Positions 5,186 to 12,324 of a stretch of 12,324 nt of DNA are shown here, one piece after another (position 1 is the stretch's first letter; every line of letters starts with the position of its first letter). Under the pieces are notes generated by a model. It was not told where the DNA came from. It saw only the letters and a program-made list of their open reading frames with translations, and did no database searches. The stretch is from Spirochaetaceae bacterium (GTDB lineage: Bacteria > Spirochaetota > Spirochaetia > Treponematales > Breznakiellaceae). The stretch is taken from positions 1 to 12,324 of the forward strand of contig JAIRMP010000202.1 in the NCBI GenBank assembly GCA_031258615.1, written 5' to 3'. The translations under genes were made by a program, and so were the position numbers.

Positions 5186-8100
5186 TCACTTTATCGTGAA
5201 CAGAGCGCCATCGCTACGGCCAAAGATTTCGCTTTCGTACATACATTCCGCCTGTACGGGGGGAGTTGGGTACACGCCGCGCCGCGCCGCCCGGAACAAA
5301 AAGTTTACGGTTGTTTCGCCCTTTTCAAAACTGTCCCAAAAGTACTGAATCTCGTTGTCAAAGACCGCCTCGTTGCTGATAGCGTGTCCAGCCGAAGATC
5401 GGTTTTGGCCTGCCATATCCTCGGCGGCGGAGCTTGTTGTAACAAAGCGGGAGTCAAGGATTTCCGCGCCGCTTGGAACGGGGGCGCGTAACGCGAGGTA
5501 GGTCCTGTCGCGCCCGCTCGATACGCGCAGTTCCGCGCGGTAGAGCTTGCCGCTTTCAAGGAGATTCCCTTTTACCGCCTCGCCGCTTTCAAAGTCATAG
5601 ACCGTTTGAAACACGCCTATCCCCTCGTCGCGCCGGCCCTGCATCTCGGCGGGCAGCGCGTAGCTTAACGCCGCCGTCCAGTAGACGCCGCCCGTCCCGC
5701 GCCTTGTTACCTTGAAAGGCAGCGTCGAATCGCGCCGGAGCGCGGCAAGCGGAAAGTCCTTGAAGCGAAAGGTTTCCGTTACCGGCTTCGCGTCAAGCCC
5801 CTTAAAACTCCCCGCCAAAAGTTCACGTCCGTCCAGCGCCGCCGCGCCTGTAACATTAGTTTTGTCAAGATTTTCGCTCTGTATCAGCCTGTCAACGGCG
5901 GCAAGCACACGCACGGTAACAGCCGTATTGTTCCAGTACCCTCCTGCCTGTTTACTCGACAGCAGCGAGTACAAAAGGCGCGTGTTGATGTCATCGCCCG
6001 GATACTGGTCAACAAAAAATTGCAGGGCAAGGGCAAGCTGTTCCGTTTTGCCGCCATAGTACGCATAGGCATCCTCCTCACCGCTTAAATCGACGCCGCG
6101 CGCGGTGGGGCGCATCAAGGCGCGGAGCGCGCGCGCCGCGGCGGACGCTATATCGGCGCGCGATATGGCGCGGGCCGTCATGCCGGCAAACGCCAGCGCG
6201 GCGGGATTGTCCCTGTTGGCGGCGGTAAGCTCCGATACGCGCGCCGCGTCAACGGGCTTCTTTAACAGCGAGAAAACGTACAGCATATAGGATTGCAGGT
6301 ACATACCCCGCCTGTACGACGCGAAATAACGGCCTCCCGTCTCCGCCTCGGTTTTGAGGCGCGAATTTTCACGGTACAGTTTGTGGTATTCGCTATAGAG
6401 GTAATTGTACAGCCTATCCGCGCTGAGGGCCGGAGGTAAGGCTATGTTTTTTTCCTCCGCGACGGCCAGTATATGCGCGATACGGAGCGACACGTAAGGG
6501 TCAGACACAATGCCCGAAGGCCAGTACGGAACCCCCCCGTCCGGGCGCTGAACCTGTGCCCACGACGCTATTTCTTTTCGCGCCGCCTTTTTCGGGTCGG
6601 AAACCTCGCTTGCAAGGTTAAGCGCGTCAATGTATTCGCCGAATATCACGAGCGGCAGCACCGCCCCGCTCCGCTGTTCCATGCAGCCATACGGGTAATG
6701 GAATAGGTAATCCACAGCCGCTCCCAACAGGGACAGGCGCGTAGCGTCCAGCGTTACCGCCAGGCTCCCCTCGCCATCATCCGCAAAACCGGGTATTATC
6801 ACCGCCGAAGATTCCTCTGATCCTTCCGTAAGCGAGCCAGTCGTAACAACGGTTTCCGTTATGTACGGCTTCTCTATTATCACGCTCTGAACAAGTCTTT
6901 CGTTCAAAACGCCGGAATTTACCGTGTATACAAGGTTTATTTCGCCCCGCCTCTCCGCGGCCACGTCAAAGTACACAACAGCGTTCCCTCCCGCCTTCAC
7001 CGTTATAGTGTGTTCCGCGGGCCCGTCTATGAAGGCCGCGCCCTTTAGTATCACCATGCCGCTCTCGTCGTTATCGCCAGCGGCCTCCTCTACAGAGGCG
7101 GAAACGCTTACCTTGTGCGGCGTCGAATCGAGGTTTGTTATCAGCACGCCCGCCTCCGCCGTGTCCCGTTCACGGAGTCTGCGCGGCTGCACCTGGCTCA
7201 CGTTTACCACGTTCCTCGCGGCGATTTCAGTTTCCTTTAACGAAAACAGATCCCCGCGCACGCCGAACACGGTTATGCGGTACGTTGTCAGAGTGTCCGG
7301 CAGCTTGAACGTACACCGCGCCTTCCCGTCTTTGTCCGTCAGCAGGAAGGGCTCAAAAACGGCTGTCGGGTTAAAGTCCTTCCGCTCTTCAAGTTTGTCC
7401 CCCGCGTCCCCGCCGTACAGATTCTTCACGCTGTAAGTAACCGGGTCCATCAGCATTGCCCGCGAGTCGCCGCCCCGGACGCCAAGCGGAAAGAGCCCTT
7501 CGTCATAGAAGTAAGAAATTGGATCGGGCACGTGATAGTCGATGAGGTCCAGCACGCCACGGTCAACCGCCATCAGCGAGAGCTCCGCGTTGGGGAGCGG
7601 AACGCCGTCCCGCTCGGCGGTCAGCGTCAGCGTAACTTCCTCGCCAGGCCGGAACACCTTCTTCCCGCCCTCAACATTCACCGAGAACGCGCGGACACGC
7701 GGGTTCACAAAGAGCTTTACAACGCCGTAATAGCCCTTAGGTTTGTCCAAATCCGGCATCCCGTAGCTGTGAACGGGCGGCCCTGAGCGCGTGGAATAGG
7801 AGGAAACGGACAGGTAAACCACCGGCACAAAGTTACGGGCGATGGGCACGCTTATCACGGAAACGGCCTCGTCAAAGACGCGCGTCTCCTCGGTAAAAAT
7901 CCCTTCCCGCTCAACCGTGATCAGGTAGCGGCCCGCCGGCAGCGGGCTTTGCAGCAAAACCTCCGCCGTGTCTCCCGGGTTGTACACCGCTTTGTCCGGC
8001 ACAAGGTTTACTTCGTTGGCGTTGTTCCTGTTCCAGTACGAAAAGTTTGAGCCGGTAACGTAGAACTGGTACTCGGTTATGACCTTCCGGCCTTCGCGGT

Positions 8101-11100
8101 CAAAGCCGCTCAAGCGCAGTGTATAAAAGCCGGACTTTGAAGGCTTTACCTTTACGCTGCCGGAGGTTTTTATCGCGGTCTTTTCCGCGCTGTCGATCAC
8201 TTCCGTCCGCTCGTAGTTGTCGTAAACATAGTTGTTTACGCCGCGCTGCTGTACGCGCTTCCATTCCTCGCGGACAAGCTCAACGCCAAGGAGGCCGGAA
8301 TTTTCGCCGCTGTGGAGGAACTGGGAGCTGCCGGCAAGTTTTCTGCCGGAAGGGTTTACCGTTATGTAGTTGAACGAAAGCTCCTCGCCGGCCTTTGCGA
8401 AACCGCCTCTGGAAGGACGCTCTATCCCGATATAGTAGAGCGCGGGGTGAACGGTTACCGATTGGGAGGCCGATATTTGCTGATTGCTGACGTCCGTAAC
8501 ATCGGCCCCGACGGAATAGAGGTAGGCCGCGCCCGGAACGGAATCCGTCAAGGTTTTTTGGGTAAGGGCGGCCTTCCCGTCCGCGGACAGCAGCCCGTTC
8601 GAGGAGGCGATGTAGCGTTTTCCATCGTAAACATTGCGCGGCCCAAAAACAAAATTCTTTGTCTCCGCCGTATCGGGGTAGAAGCCGCTTGTCTGGCGGT
8701 ACCACGAGGCCCGCCATTCCGCCCCTGAAAGATTCCCGCCTGACAGGTACGAGGCTTCCAGCGTCAGGTTTATCTCGTCCCCCGATATTACGTCCACCGC
8801 AGGCGGAGCGATTGAAGCCTGAAACCTCAAGCGTTCAAAGTACGCTACCGTTACCGGTATGTCGGCGCATACGGCCCCGCCGCCCCTGGAGTACCGGAGG
8901 CGGTATTCACCCGGCGTCAACTCTTCGTCCAGCTTGATTGCGCCGTAATAGCCGCCTGATTCGCTTGTTACGCCGTCCATGGCCGCGACGGTTTCCCCCT
9001 GATACCCGCTTTTCACGAGAGTCACGGTGTAGTCCCCGTTGTACACCGCGTACATCCCCAGCACTAGCGATCTGTCGACGCCCCGGAACGTAAGCGTTTC
9101 GCCGGGTTTGTAAAGCCCCCGATCGGAAAACATGAACGTTACAGGCCGCACCCGCTCTGAGTCTTCCGGGTCCATCCAGTCAACGCCGAAGCGCCATATA
9201 TTGTGCGAGGAGGGCTGGAACACGGCGCGGTCGCCGTCCTTTTCCGCAAGCACGAAAGGAGATGATCTCCCGAAATCCCGTGATCTTTCCATGTTTCTTA
9301 ACGCGCCGGCGGGCATAGCGAGGACGGCAAGCCCGTCTTTGTCCGTGAGCGCCTCCGCAAAGCTTTCGGCGCGGGAAATGTCTTCCGGGTCTTTCACGAC
9401 GCCTGGCGCTATCAGGCTGACGGTTGCGCCCTCCACGGCCTCCCCCGTGGAAAGGGACGTTACCATCACGACGGCCTTGTTGAAGCCGTAACGGACGGTG
9501 AGCCCCAGATCCGTCACCTGCAAGGTGAGCTGATTCTTTTCGGTATAGGTTTTTTGTTTTCCCGTTTCCGGGTCAACGCCCCGTTGAAGAAGGGAAAGCT
9601 CAGCGTTAAACGAAACGAACCCCTTCCCCTCCGCGTTCAGGTAAGGACGGAGGTCGATCTCTTCAAAGTAACGGTAATTTTTATCAAAGTTTTGCAGGTA
9701 GGTCTTCTGTCGTTTTTGAGAGGCGGCGCTCCATGGGTTGTTTTTTTGTTCAAGATCATAGTACGAGTCCGCCGTGATGTTTTTATACTCAAACAAAAAG
9801 CGCGGTTCAAACTGCGCTTCGAGCATACTGTCGCCCCAATCCAAAAAAGTGGCCGACCCCACAGGCTGCGGGCGTGGCGGCATCGTAATCTCCGTTTCGT
9901 AACGTTTAGGTAGATGCCTGCCGTACACATCCTCAACACCCGTATCGACAATAATTTTAAATTTTTGGCCAAAATCAAGCGAAAGGTTCGAGAGCCGCGC
10001 TGTGTTACCCCAGACTTCGATATTGTCCGCCGTAAGCGGCATCCGGGGTTCCGTGCGGATCGCGCCAAGCGCCGTCCCCTCGTTAAGGCCGGCGGAGAAT
10101 TCAATGTCAAGCAGGTTGAAATACTTCCCCCAGGGTGACAGCCGCTTAACTCCCGTCACGGCAAAGGGGCCGGGCGTCCTGAATGAGATCTGCTGGTCAG
10201 CCGCCGTCCCCAGCGTCCCGCCCTCTGACTTAGCGCCCTCCTTCAGCGTAACCGTTACCAGCGTATCGAATTCAACTTCGCCGGGCAGGGACGCCAGCAC
10301 ACGGCTCCCGTCAACCTGGGTCAGGTTGAATGTTTTTTCCCCGCCGGCCCCGCTCGTTATCGTTATGTATTCCTTTATATCGCCTGGGTTGACCGGGTAG
10401 TTAAAGGTTATCGTGAGCTCTTTCGCGGCGGCGGGCGGCACGGCGTCATTCGAGAAGCGAAAGCCCGTTTTCTTCCTGAATTCGAGCCCCGGCTCGACAG
10501 ACTTCATGGCCAGCCGCTCCGTCTCAAACGTAAAGCTCCTCTGTCCTTCTATCCTGATTCCGTAAATCGACTCCGCCTCCGGCGATACGCTGACAGTGTA
10601 AGTCTGCTGGCTGGCGCACGGCTCGTCCCCCTCAAAGCTGAGGAAGGACGCGCCGTACCAGCGGAAGCTGCCTTTGAGCGGCGGCTCTATGCTGACAAGG
10701 GGGGAGGAGGCCGACGGCTCTCCGAGCGCGGCAAGCGGAACCATGGGCTGGGAAAATATCACGTATATGGAAGGCCGCCTGACGGCGGACGACAGGAACT
10801 TCCCCGGCCCCCAGTCGACAACGGTGAGCGGCCCCGCACCCACCAGTGGGTTTAACATCCGCTCCGCGGTAGCGTCCCGAAAGCCCCCCTGGAGTTTTGG
10901 ATCAAGCCGCGGGCTTGCCGCCTCCCCCTCCGTGCTGTATGCCGTCCGGTAATCGCTCAGCTTGCGTAGCCCCGGAATTACTTCCACCGCTTCCACGGCA
11001 GCCGCCGTGGAAGCGCCCGCCCGCGCCGCGGAGTCCAGCGTTTCGGCCTCCTGCGGGGGCTCCGGCCTTTCGCCCCGGTAATCCAGCGTGAAGGCCAGCC

Positions 11101-11362
11101 TTACAGCCTCGTCATTCGCGTAGCCAAAGCCGGCCTCCTCCCCGTCCTTCGCAAGGACAAGGAGATTTTCGGCGGGCAGCTCTCCGGGCCGGGCTTCCGC
11201 GCCGGCGTCCTTCTTGCAGGCAAAAAAAGCCGCGCAAACCAGCAACGCGGCGGCGGCAGGCCAGCCTGCACCGAAAATACGCGGGTAGTTTCGTTGATGT
11301 CCGTGAATTTCACCAGGTAGTGATTGCCTTTTAACAAGAAGGATATCTCGGCATATTCTCAT
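5186..11362 (-). CDS. Bacterial alpha-2-macroglobulin lipoprotein with thioester motif
   Basis: This is a giant (about 2058 residues) secreted protease-trap protein, probably anchored by lipid to a membrane in the periplasm or at the surface. A hydrophobic stretch ends in the lipobox AFFAC, with the lipidated Cys at residue 49. Macroglobulin-type beta domains follow: an EGATVSL repeat region, SDRGLYKPGETLTFRG near 746, another VYNPGDTAEV, and AVDRGVLDLIDYHVPDP. The A2M core has LPDTLTTYRITVFGV near 1355. The thioester YPYGCMEQ has its Cys at 1560, followed by an alpha-toroid with QRPDGGVPYW. The C-terminal receptor-like domain ends near AECMYESEIFGRS. The intact Cys-x-Glu-Gln places it with thioester (YfhM/ECAM-like) forms rather than the thioester-less YfaS type. 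It is longer than the E. coli protein. No penicillin-binding protein 1C gene, a frequent partner, is next to it. The frame is open to 11467, but the ATG at 11362 has an AAGGA. The n-region before the lipobox is unusually long. Confidence 0.93.
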   Translation of the reverse strand: MRICRDILLVKRQSLPGEIHGHQRNYPRIFGAGWPAAAALLVCAAFFACKKDAGAEARPGELPAENLLVLAKDGEEAGFGYANDEAVRLAFTLDYRGERPEPPQEAETLDSAARAGASTAAAVEAVEVIPGLRKLSDYRTAYSTEGEAASPRLDPKLQGGFRDATAERMLNPLVGAGPLTVVDWGPGKFLSSAVRRPSIYVIFSQPMVPLAALGEPSASSPLVSIEPPLKGSFRWYGASFLSFEGDEPCASQQTYTVSVSPEAESIYGIRIEGQRSFTFETERLAMKSVEPGLEFRKKTGFRFSNDAVPPAAAKELTITFNYPVNPGDIKEYITITSGAGGEKTFNLTQVDGSRVLASLPGEVEFDTLVTVTLKEGAKSEGGTLGTAADQQISFRTPGPFAVTGVKRLSPWGKYFNLLDIEFSAGLNEGTALGAIRTEPRMPLTADNIEVWGNTARLSNLSLDFGQKFKIIVDTGVEDVYGRHLPKRYETEITMPPRPQPVGSATFLDWGDSMLEAQFEPRFLFEYKNITADSYYDLEQKNNPWSAASQKRQKTYLQNFDKNYRYFEEIDLRPYLNAEGKGFVSFNAELSLLQRGVDPETGKQKTYTEKNQLTLQVTDLGLTVRYGFNKAVVMVTSLSTGEAVEGATVSLIAPGVVKDPEDISRAESFAEALTDKDGLAVLAMPAGALRNMERSRDFGRSSPFVLAEKDGDRAVFQPSSHNIWRFGVDWMDPEDSERVRPVTFMFSDRGLYKPGETLTFRGVDRSLVLGMYAVYNGDYTVTLVKSGYQGETVAAMDGVTSESGGYYGAIKLDEELTPGEYRLRYSRGGGAVCADIPVTVAYFERLRFQASIAPPAVDVISGDEINLTLEASYLSGGNLSGAEWRASWYRQTSGFYPDTAETKNFVFGPRNVYDGKRYIASSNGLLSADGKAALTQKTLTDSVPGAAYLYSVGADVTDVSNQQISASQSVTVHPALYYIGIERPSRGGFAKAGEELSFNYITVNPSGRKLAGSSQFLHSGENSGLLGVELVREEWKRVQQRGVNNYVYDNYERTEVIDSAEKTAIKTSGSVKVKPSKSGFYTLRLSGFDREGRKVITEYQFYVTGSNFSYWNRNNANEVNLVPDKAVYNPGDTAEVLLQSPLPAGRYLITVEREGIFTEETRVFDEAVSVISVPIARNFVPVVYLSVSSYSTRSGPPVHSYGMPDLDKPKGYYGVVKLFVNPRVRAFSVNVEGGKKVFRPGEEVTLTLTAERDGVPLPNAELSLMAVDRGVLDLIDYHVPDPISYFYDEGLFPLGVRGGDSRAMLMDPVTYSVKNLYGGDAGDKLEERKDFNPTAVFEPFLLTDKDGKARCTFKLPDTLTTYRITVFGVRGDLFSLKETEIAARNVVNVSQVQPRRLRERDTAEAGVLITNLDSTPHKVSVSASVEEAAGDNDESGMVILKGAAFIDGPAEHTITVKAGGNAVVYFDVAAERRGEINLVYTVNSGVLNERLVQSVIIEKPYITETVVTTGSLTEGSEESSAVIIPGFADDGEGSLAVTLDATRLSLLGAAVDYLFHYPYGCMEQRSGAVLPLVIFGEYIDALNLASEVSDPKKAARKEIASWAQVQRPDGGVPYWPSGIVSDPYVSLRIAHILAVAEEKNIALPPALSADRLYNYLYSEYHKLYRENSRLKTEAETGGRYFASYRRGMYLQSYMLYVFSLLKKPVDAARVSELTAANRDNPAALAFAGMTARAISRADIASAAARALRALMRPTARGVDLSGEEDAYAYYGGKTEQLALALQFFVDQYPGDDINTRLLYSLLSSKQAGGYWNNTAVTVRVLAAVDRLIQSENLDKTNVTGAAALDGRELLAGSFKGLDAKPVTETFRFKDFPLAALRRDSTLPFKVTRRGTGGVYWTAALSYALPAEMQGRRDEGIGVFQTVYDFESGEAVKGNLLESGKLYRAELRVSSGRDRTYLALRAPVPSGAEILDSRFVTTSSAAEDMAGQNRSSAGHAISNEAVFDNEIQYFWDSFEKGETTVNFLFRAARRGVYPTPPVQAECMYESEIFGRSDGALFTIK
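11253..11288 (-). repeat. GC-rich repeat, copy B, inside the macroglobulin signal-peptide region
   Basis: A 36-bp unit read on the minus strand, starting CTACCCGCGTATTTTCGG, matches the unit at 11442-11477 in 31 of 36 positions. In the coding frame it gives YPRIFGAGWPA, just before the hydrophobic core of the signal peptide. Its centre, GGCTGGCCTGCC, is close to palindromic. Confidence 0.75.
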
Positions 11363-11366
11363 AGTT

Positions 11367-11371
11367 TCCTT
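11367..11371 (-). promoter_or_regulatory. Shine-Dalgarno choosing the macroglobulin start
   Basis: AAGGA on the minus strand lies four bases before the ATG at 11362. It argues against the longer frame that starts at 11467 inside a repeat copy. Confidence 0.55.
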
Positions 11372-11441
11372 GTCCAGGAAGTCATTACTTGACCACAAAG
11401 AAATGGTAGCATGGTTGGTAAAAACGTACAAGCCCGACAGC

Positions 11442-11477
11442 GGGGCAGGCCAGCCCGCCCCGAACATACACGGGTAG
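11442..11477 (-). repeat. GC-rich repeat, copy A, upstream of the macroglobulin gene
   Basis: This copy starts CTACCCGTGTATGTTCGG on the minus strand and lies 189 bp (63 codons) upstream of copy B. It contains GGGGCGGGCTGGCCTGCCCC, which folds on itself with two G-T pairs. The sequences after the two copies are unrelated, so this is a repeated element rather than a longer tandem duplication. Confidence 0.75.
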
Positions 11478-11542
11478 CGAAATCATTGTCCTTGCACTAG
11501 CCCTTTCCTTCGCGTCCTTTGCGGTTTATCTTCAGGCTTGCC

Positions 11543-11564
11543 AAAAGGTGTCAGTCACCTTTTT
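11543..11564. terminator. Terminator-like hairpin
   Basis: AAAAGGTG (11543-11550), loop TCAGT, CACCTTTT (11556-11563) and one further T make a perfect 8-bp stem. A/T runs on both sides would let it work in either direction. No gene clearly ends next to it, so it may instead be an extragenic palindrome. Confidence 0.4.
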
Positions 11565-11657
11565 GAAAAAATTCGCCTCCAGCCTGAAAAATTCGCTAAA
11601 AGTACACAAAAAAATTTTCCTGTGATAGGCTGGTTTTGATACCTGAGGGAAGAGGCG

Positions 11658-11740
11658 CCACCGGAACAACCGCGGCGCGGTTGTTCCGGTGGTGACGGAG
11701 TTTGGCAAGCTCAAGCCTACGGCTTGAGCCGCAAACTCCG
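11658..11740. repeat. Dispersed palindromic repeat, copy 2
   Basis: A perfect 16-bp hairpin has arms at 11658-11673 and 11677-11692 and loop GGC; its top is AACCGC/GCGGTT. It is followed at once by the outer palindrome GGAGTTTG (11697-11704) / CAAACTCC (11732-11739). Inside that loop sits another perfect palindrome, GCTCAAGCC-TAC-GGCTTGAGC (11709-11729). There is no T-run. Confidence 0.75.
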
Positions 11741-12021
11741 GGGTGGGAAGCCCCCGCTATAGCGTAACTGTGATTGGGCAAACGCCCATAAGTCAGGGCT
11801 ATTGGGTAGACGACAGGGCGGCTTCAGCTTTGCCCCGTGACGAATACTGTATTGGTTCGCTGTAAACCGGAGGTTTTCATGTTTACTATAGCCGTAAACC
11901 GGCTCTTTACAATTTTTTGTTTTCTCATCCAAAGGGGCTTCTCCTCCCCGTTCATTCTATATATATCTGACACCCACAGCCTAACTCCCCGGACAACAAG
12001 GGCTTTCTCCAAGCGCCAGCC

Positions 12022-12056
12022 ATTAACTATTAACTATTCACTATTCACTATTAACT
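12022..12056. repeat. Five 7-bp tandem repeats
   Basis: ATTAACT, ATTAACT, ATTCACT, ATTCACT and ATTAACT follow each other without gaps. The single A/C variation comes in blocks, as expected from slippage of a heptanucleotide repeat. Confidence 0.85.
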
Positions 12057-12102
12057 CGATTTACCAGCGGCCCGCAAGGACGACTCGCGGCCCCAGCCTA
12101 CC

Positions 12103-12242
12103 GTCATTTCCAGGAGCGCAGCGACGTGGCAATCCATGCCGGGCAGCCCGGCGAACAGGGTGGAGTTTGCTACGCAAACTCCTACGGCAACCGCTCCGCG
12201 GTTGCCGCGATTGCTTCGCACCCTGCGGGCGCTCGCAATGAC
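12103..12242. repeat. 140-bp element with imperfect inverted ends, carrying dispersed repeat copy 3
   Basis: The ends are GTCATT (12103-12108) and AATGAC (12237-12242). The similarity extends inward to GGCAATC on the left and GATTGC on the right, giving imperfect terminal inverted repeats of about 33 bp. Between them are three perfect palindromes: GCCGGGC-A-GCCCGGC (12138-12152), GGAGTTTGC-TAC-GCAAACTCC (12162-12182) and CGGCAACCGC-TCC-GCGGTTGCCG (12185-12207). The ends resemble the CGTCATTGCGAG...GCAATC repeats I recall from many bacterial genomes. No coding sequence is inside. Confidence 0.7.
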
Positions 12243-12279
12243 AGTGTCACACCAACGGCAGGAACCCGTCGAGCAGGGT

Positions 12280-12322
12280 GGAGTTTGCCAAAGCAGGCGC
12301 GTAGCGCTGCGACGCAAACTCC
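12280..12322. repeat. Dispersed palindromic repeat, copy 4
   Basis: GGAGTTTGC (12280-12288) and GCAAACTCC (12314-12322) flank a 25-nt loop that contains an imperfect palindrome. The approach GAGCAGGGTGGAGTTTGC repeats the approach to copy 3 (GAACAGGGTGGAGTTTGC at 12153-12170) with one change. The copy may continue past the window edge. Confidence 0.65.
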
Positions 12323-12324
12323 TA

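Larger units (their letters stand above)
11478..12324. other. Repeat-dense DNA without a convincing gene
   Basis: Open frames here run through palindromes and have no recognisable family, ribosome site or domain. The stretch holds the hairpins and repeats listed separately. Around 11500-11530 lies a phrase (TTCGCGTCCTTTGCGGTT) that I remember as common in intergenic repeats of many bacterial genomes. Confidence 0.6.

Noticed and set aside
4928..5491. Plus-strand open frame across the gap and macroglobulin 3' end
   Set aside because: It runs through the palindromic repeat and antisense to a well-supported gene.
5473..11091. Many long open frames antisense to the macroglobulin gene
   Set aside because: They are expected in GC-rich coding DNA; none shows family motifs or ribosome sites.
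11397..11427. TTGTAC-17-TACCAT on the minus strand as a macroglobulin promoter
   Set aside because: The -35 matches consensus in only three of six positions; spacing alone is not enough support.
11837..12241. 134-codon plus-strand open frame
   Set aside because: Its second half is a translation of the 7-bp repeats and the 140-bp repeat element, so it is not a real gene.
11658..12322. Repeat cluster considered as a CRISPR array
   Set aside because: The units are palindromes of unequal spacing with no regular repeat-spacer structure and no cas gene.

Overview
This window is mostly GC-rich bacterial chromosome with nearly all genes on the minus strand. It suggests a fermentative anaerobe. A spirochaete, perhaps a gut treponeme, is my best guess. 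The reasons are the ferredoxin-type 2-oxoacid oxidoreductase, the FFAC-type lipobox, an outer-membrane-protein-like C-terminus carrying a long homopolymer, and palindrome-rich intergenic DNA. No rRNA or other marker gene is present, so this placement is inference only.

Layout. (1) Positions 2-466 (+) hold the AT-rich 3' end of a gene entering from the left edge, probably an adenine-methylase-like restriction-modification protein. (2) Positions 476-3446 (-) hold a probable operon read iorA, iorB, mobA: the two subunits of indolepyruvate:ferredoxin oxidoreductase and a molybdenum cofactor guanylyltransferase. IorA stops before the C-terminal 4Fe-4S domain usual for the family. Its 5' region holds a widely spaced inverted repeat. 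(3) Positions 3516-3960 hold the last codons of a probable outer-membrane protein gene (+) with a 15-C run, an intact strong terminator after it, short palindromes, and a tRNA-Thr(CGT) on the minus strand with a clear promoter. (4) Positions 4332-4966 (-) hold a BrnT/BrnA toxin-antitoxin operon with a near-consensus promoter and two tandem 15-bp repeats directly upstream of its -35 box. (5) Positions 5186-11362 (-) hold one very large bacterial alpha-2-macroglobulin lipoprotein of about 2058 residues with an intact thioester motif. (6) Positions 11363-12324 appear to hold no gene but are packed with palindromes, a 7-bp tandem repeat and a 140-bp element with imperfect inverted ends.

How it fits together. 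The ior genes point to fermentation of aromatic amino acids with ferredoxin reduction. MobA would supply a bis-MGD type cofactor to some Mo/W enzyme outside the window. The macroglobulin is probably a surface or periplasmic protease trap. The restriction-type fragment, BrnTA, broken gene ends and dispersed palindromes mark this as a repeatedly rearranged stretch. I see no clearly new multi-gene system. The items most worth checking are the family of nested palindromes, the ferredoxin-less IorA, the interrupted OMP-like gene end, and the repeat copy built into the macroglobulin signal peptide.
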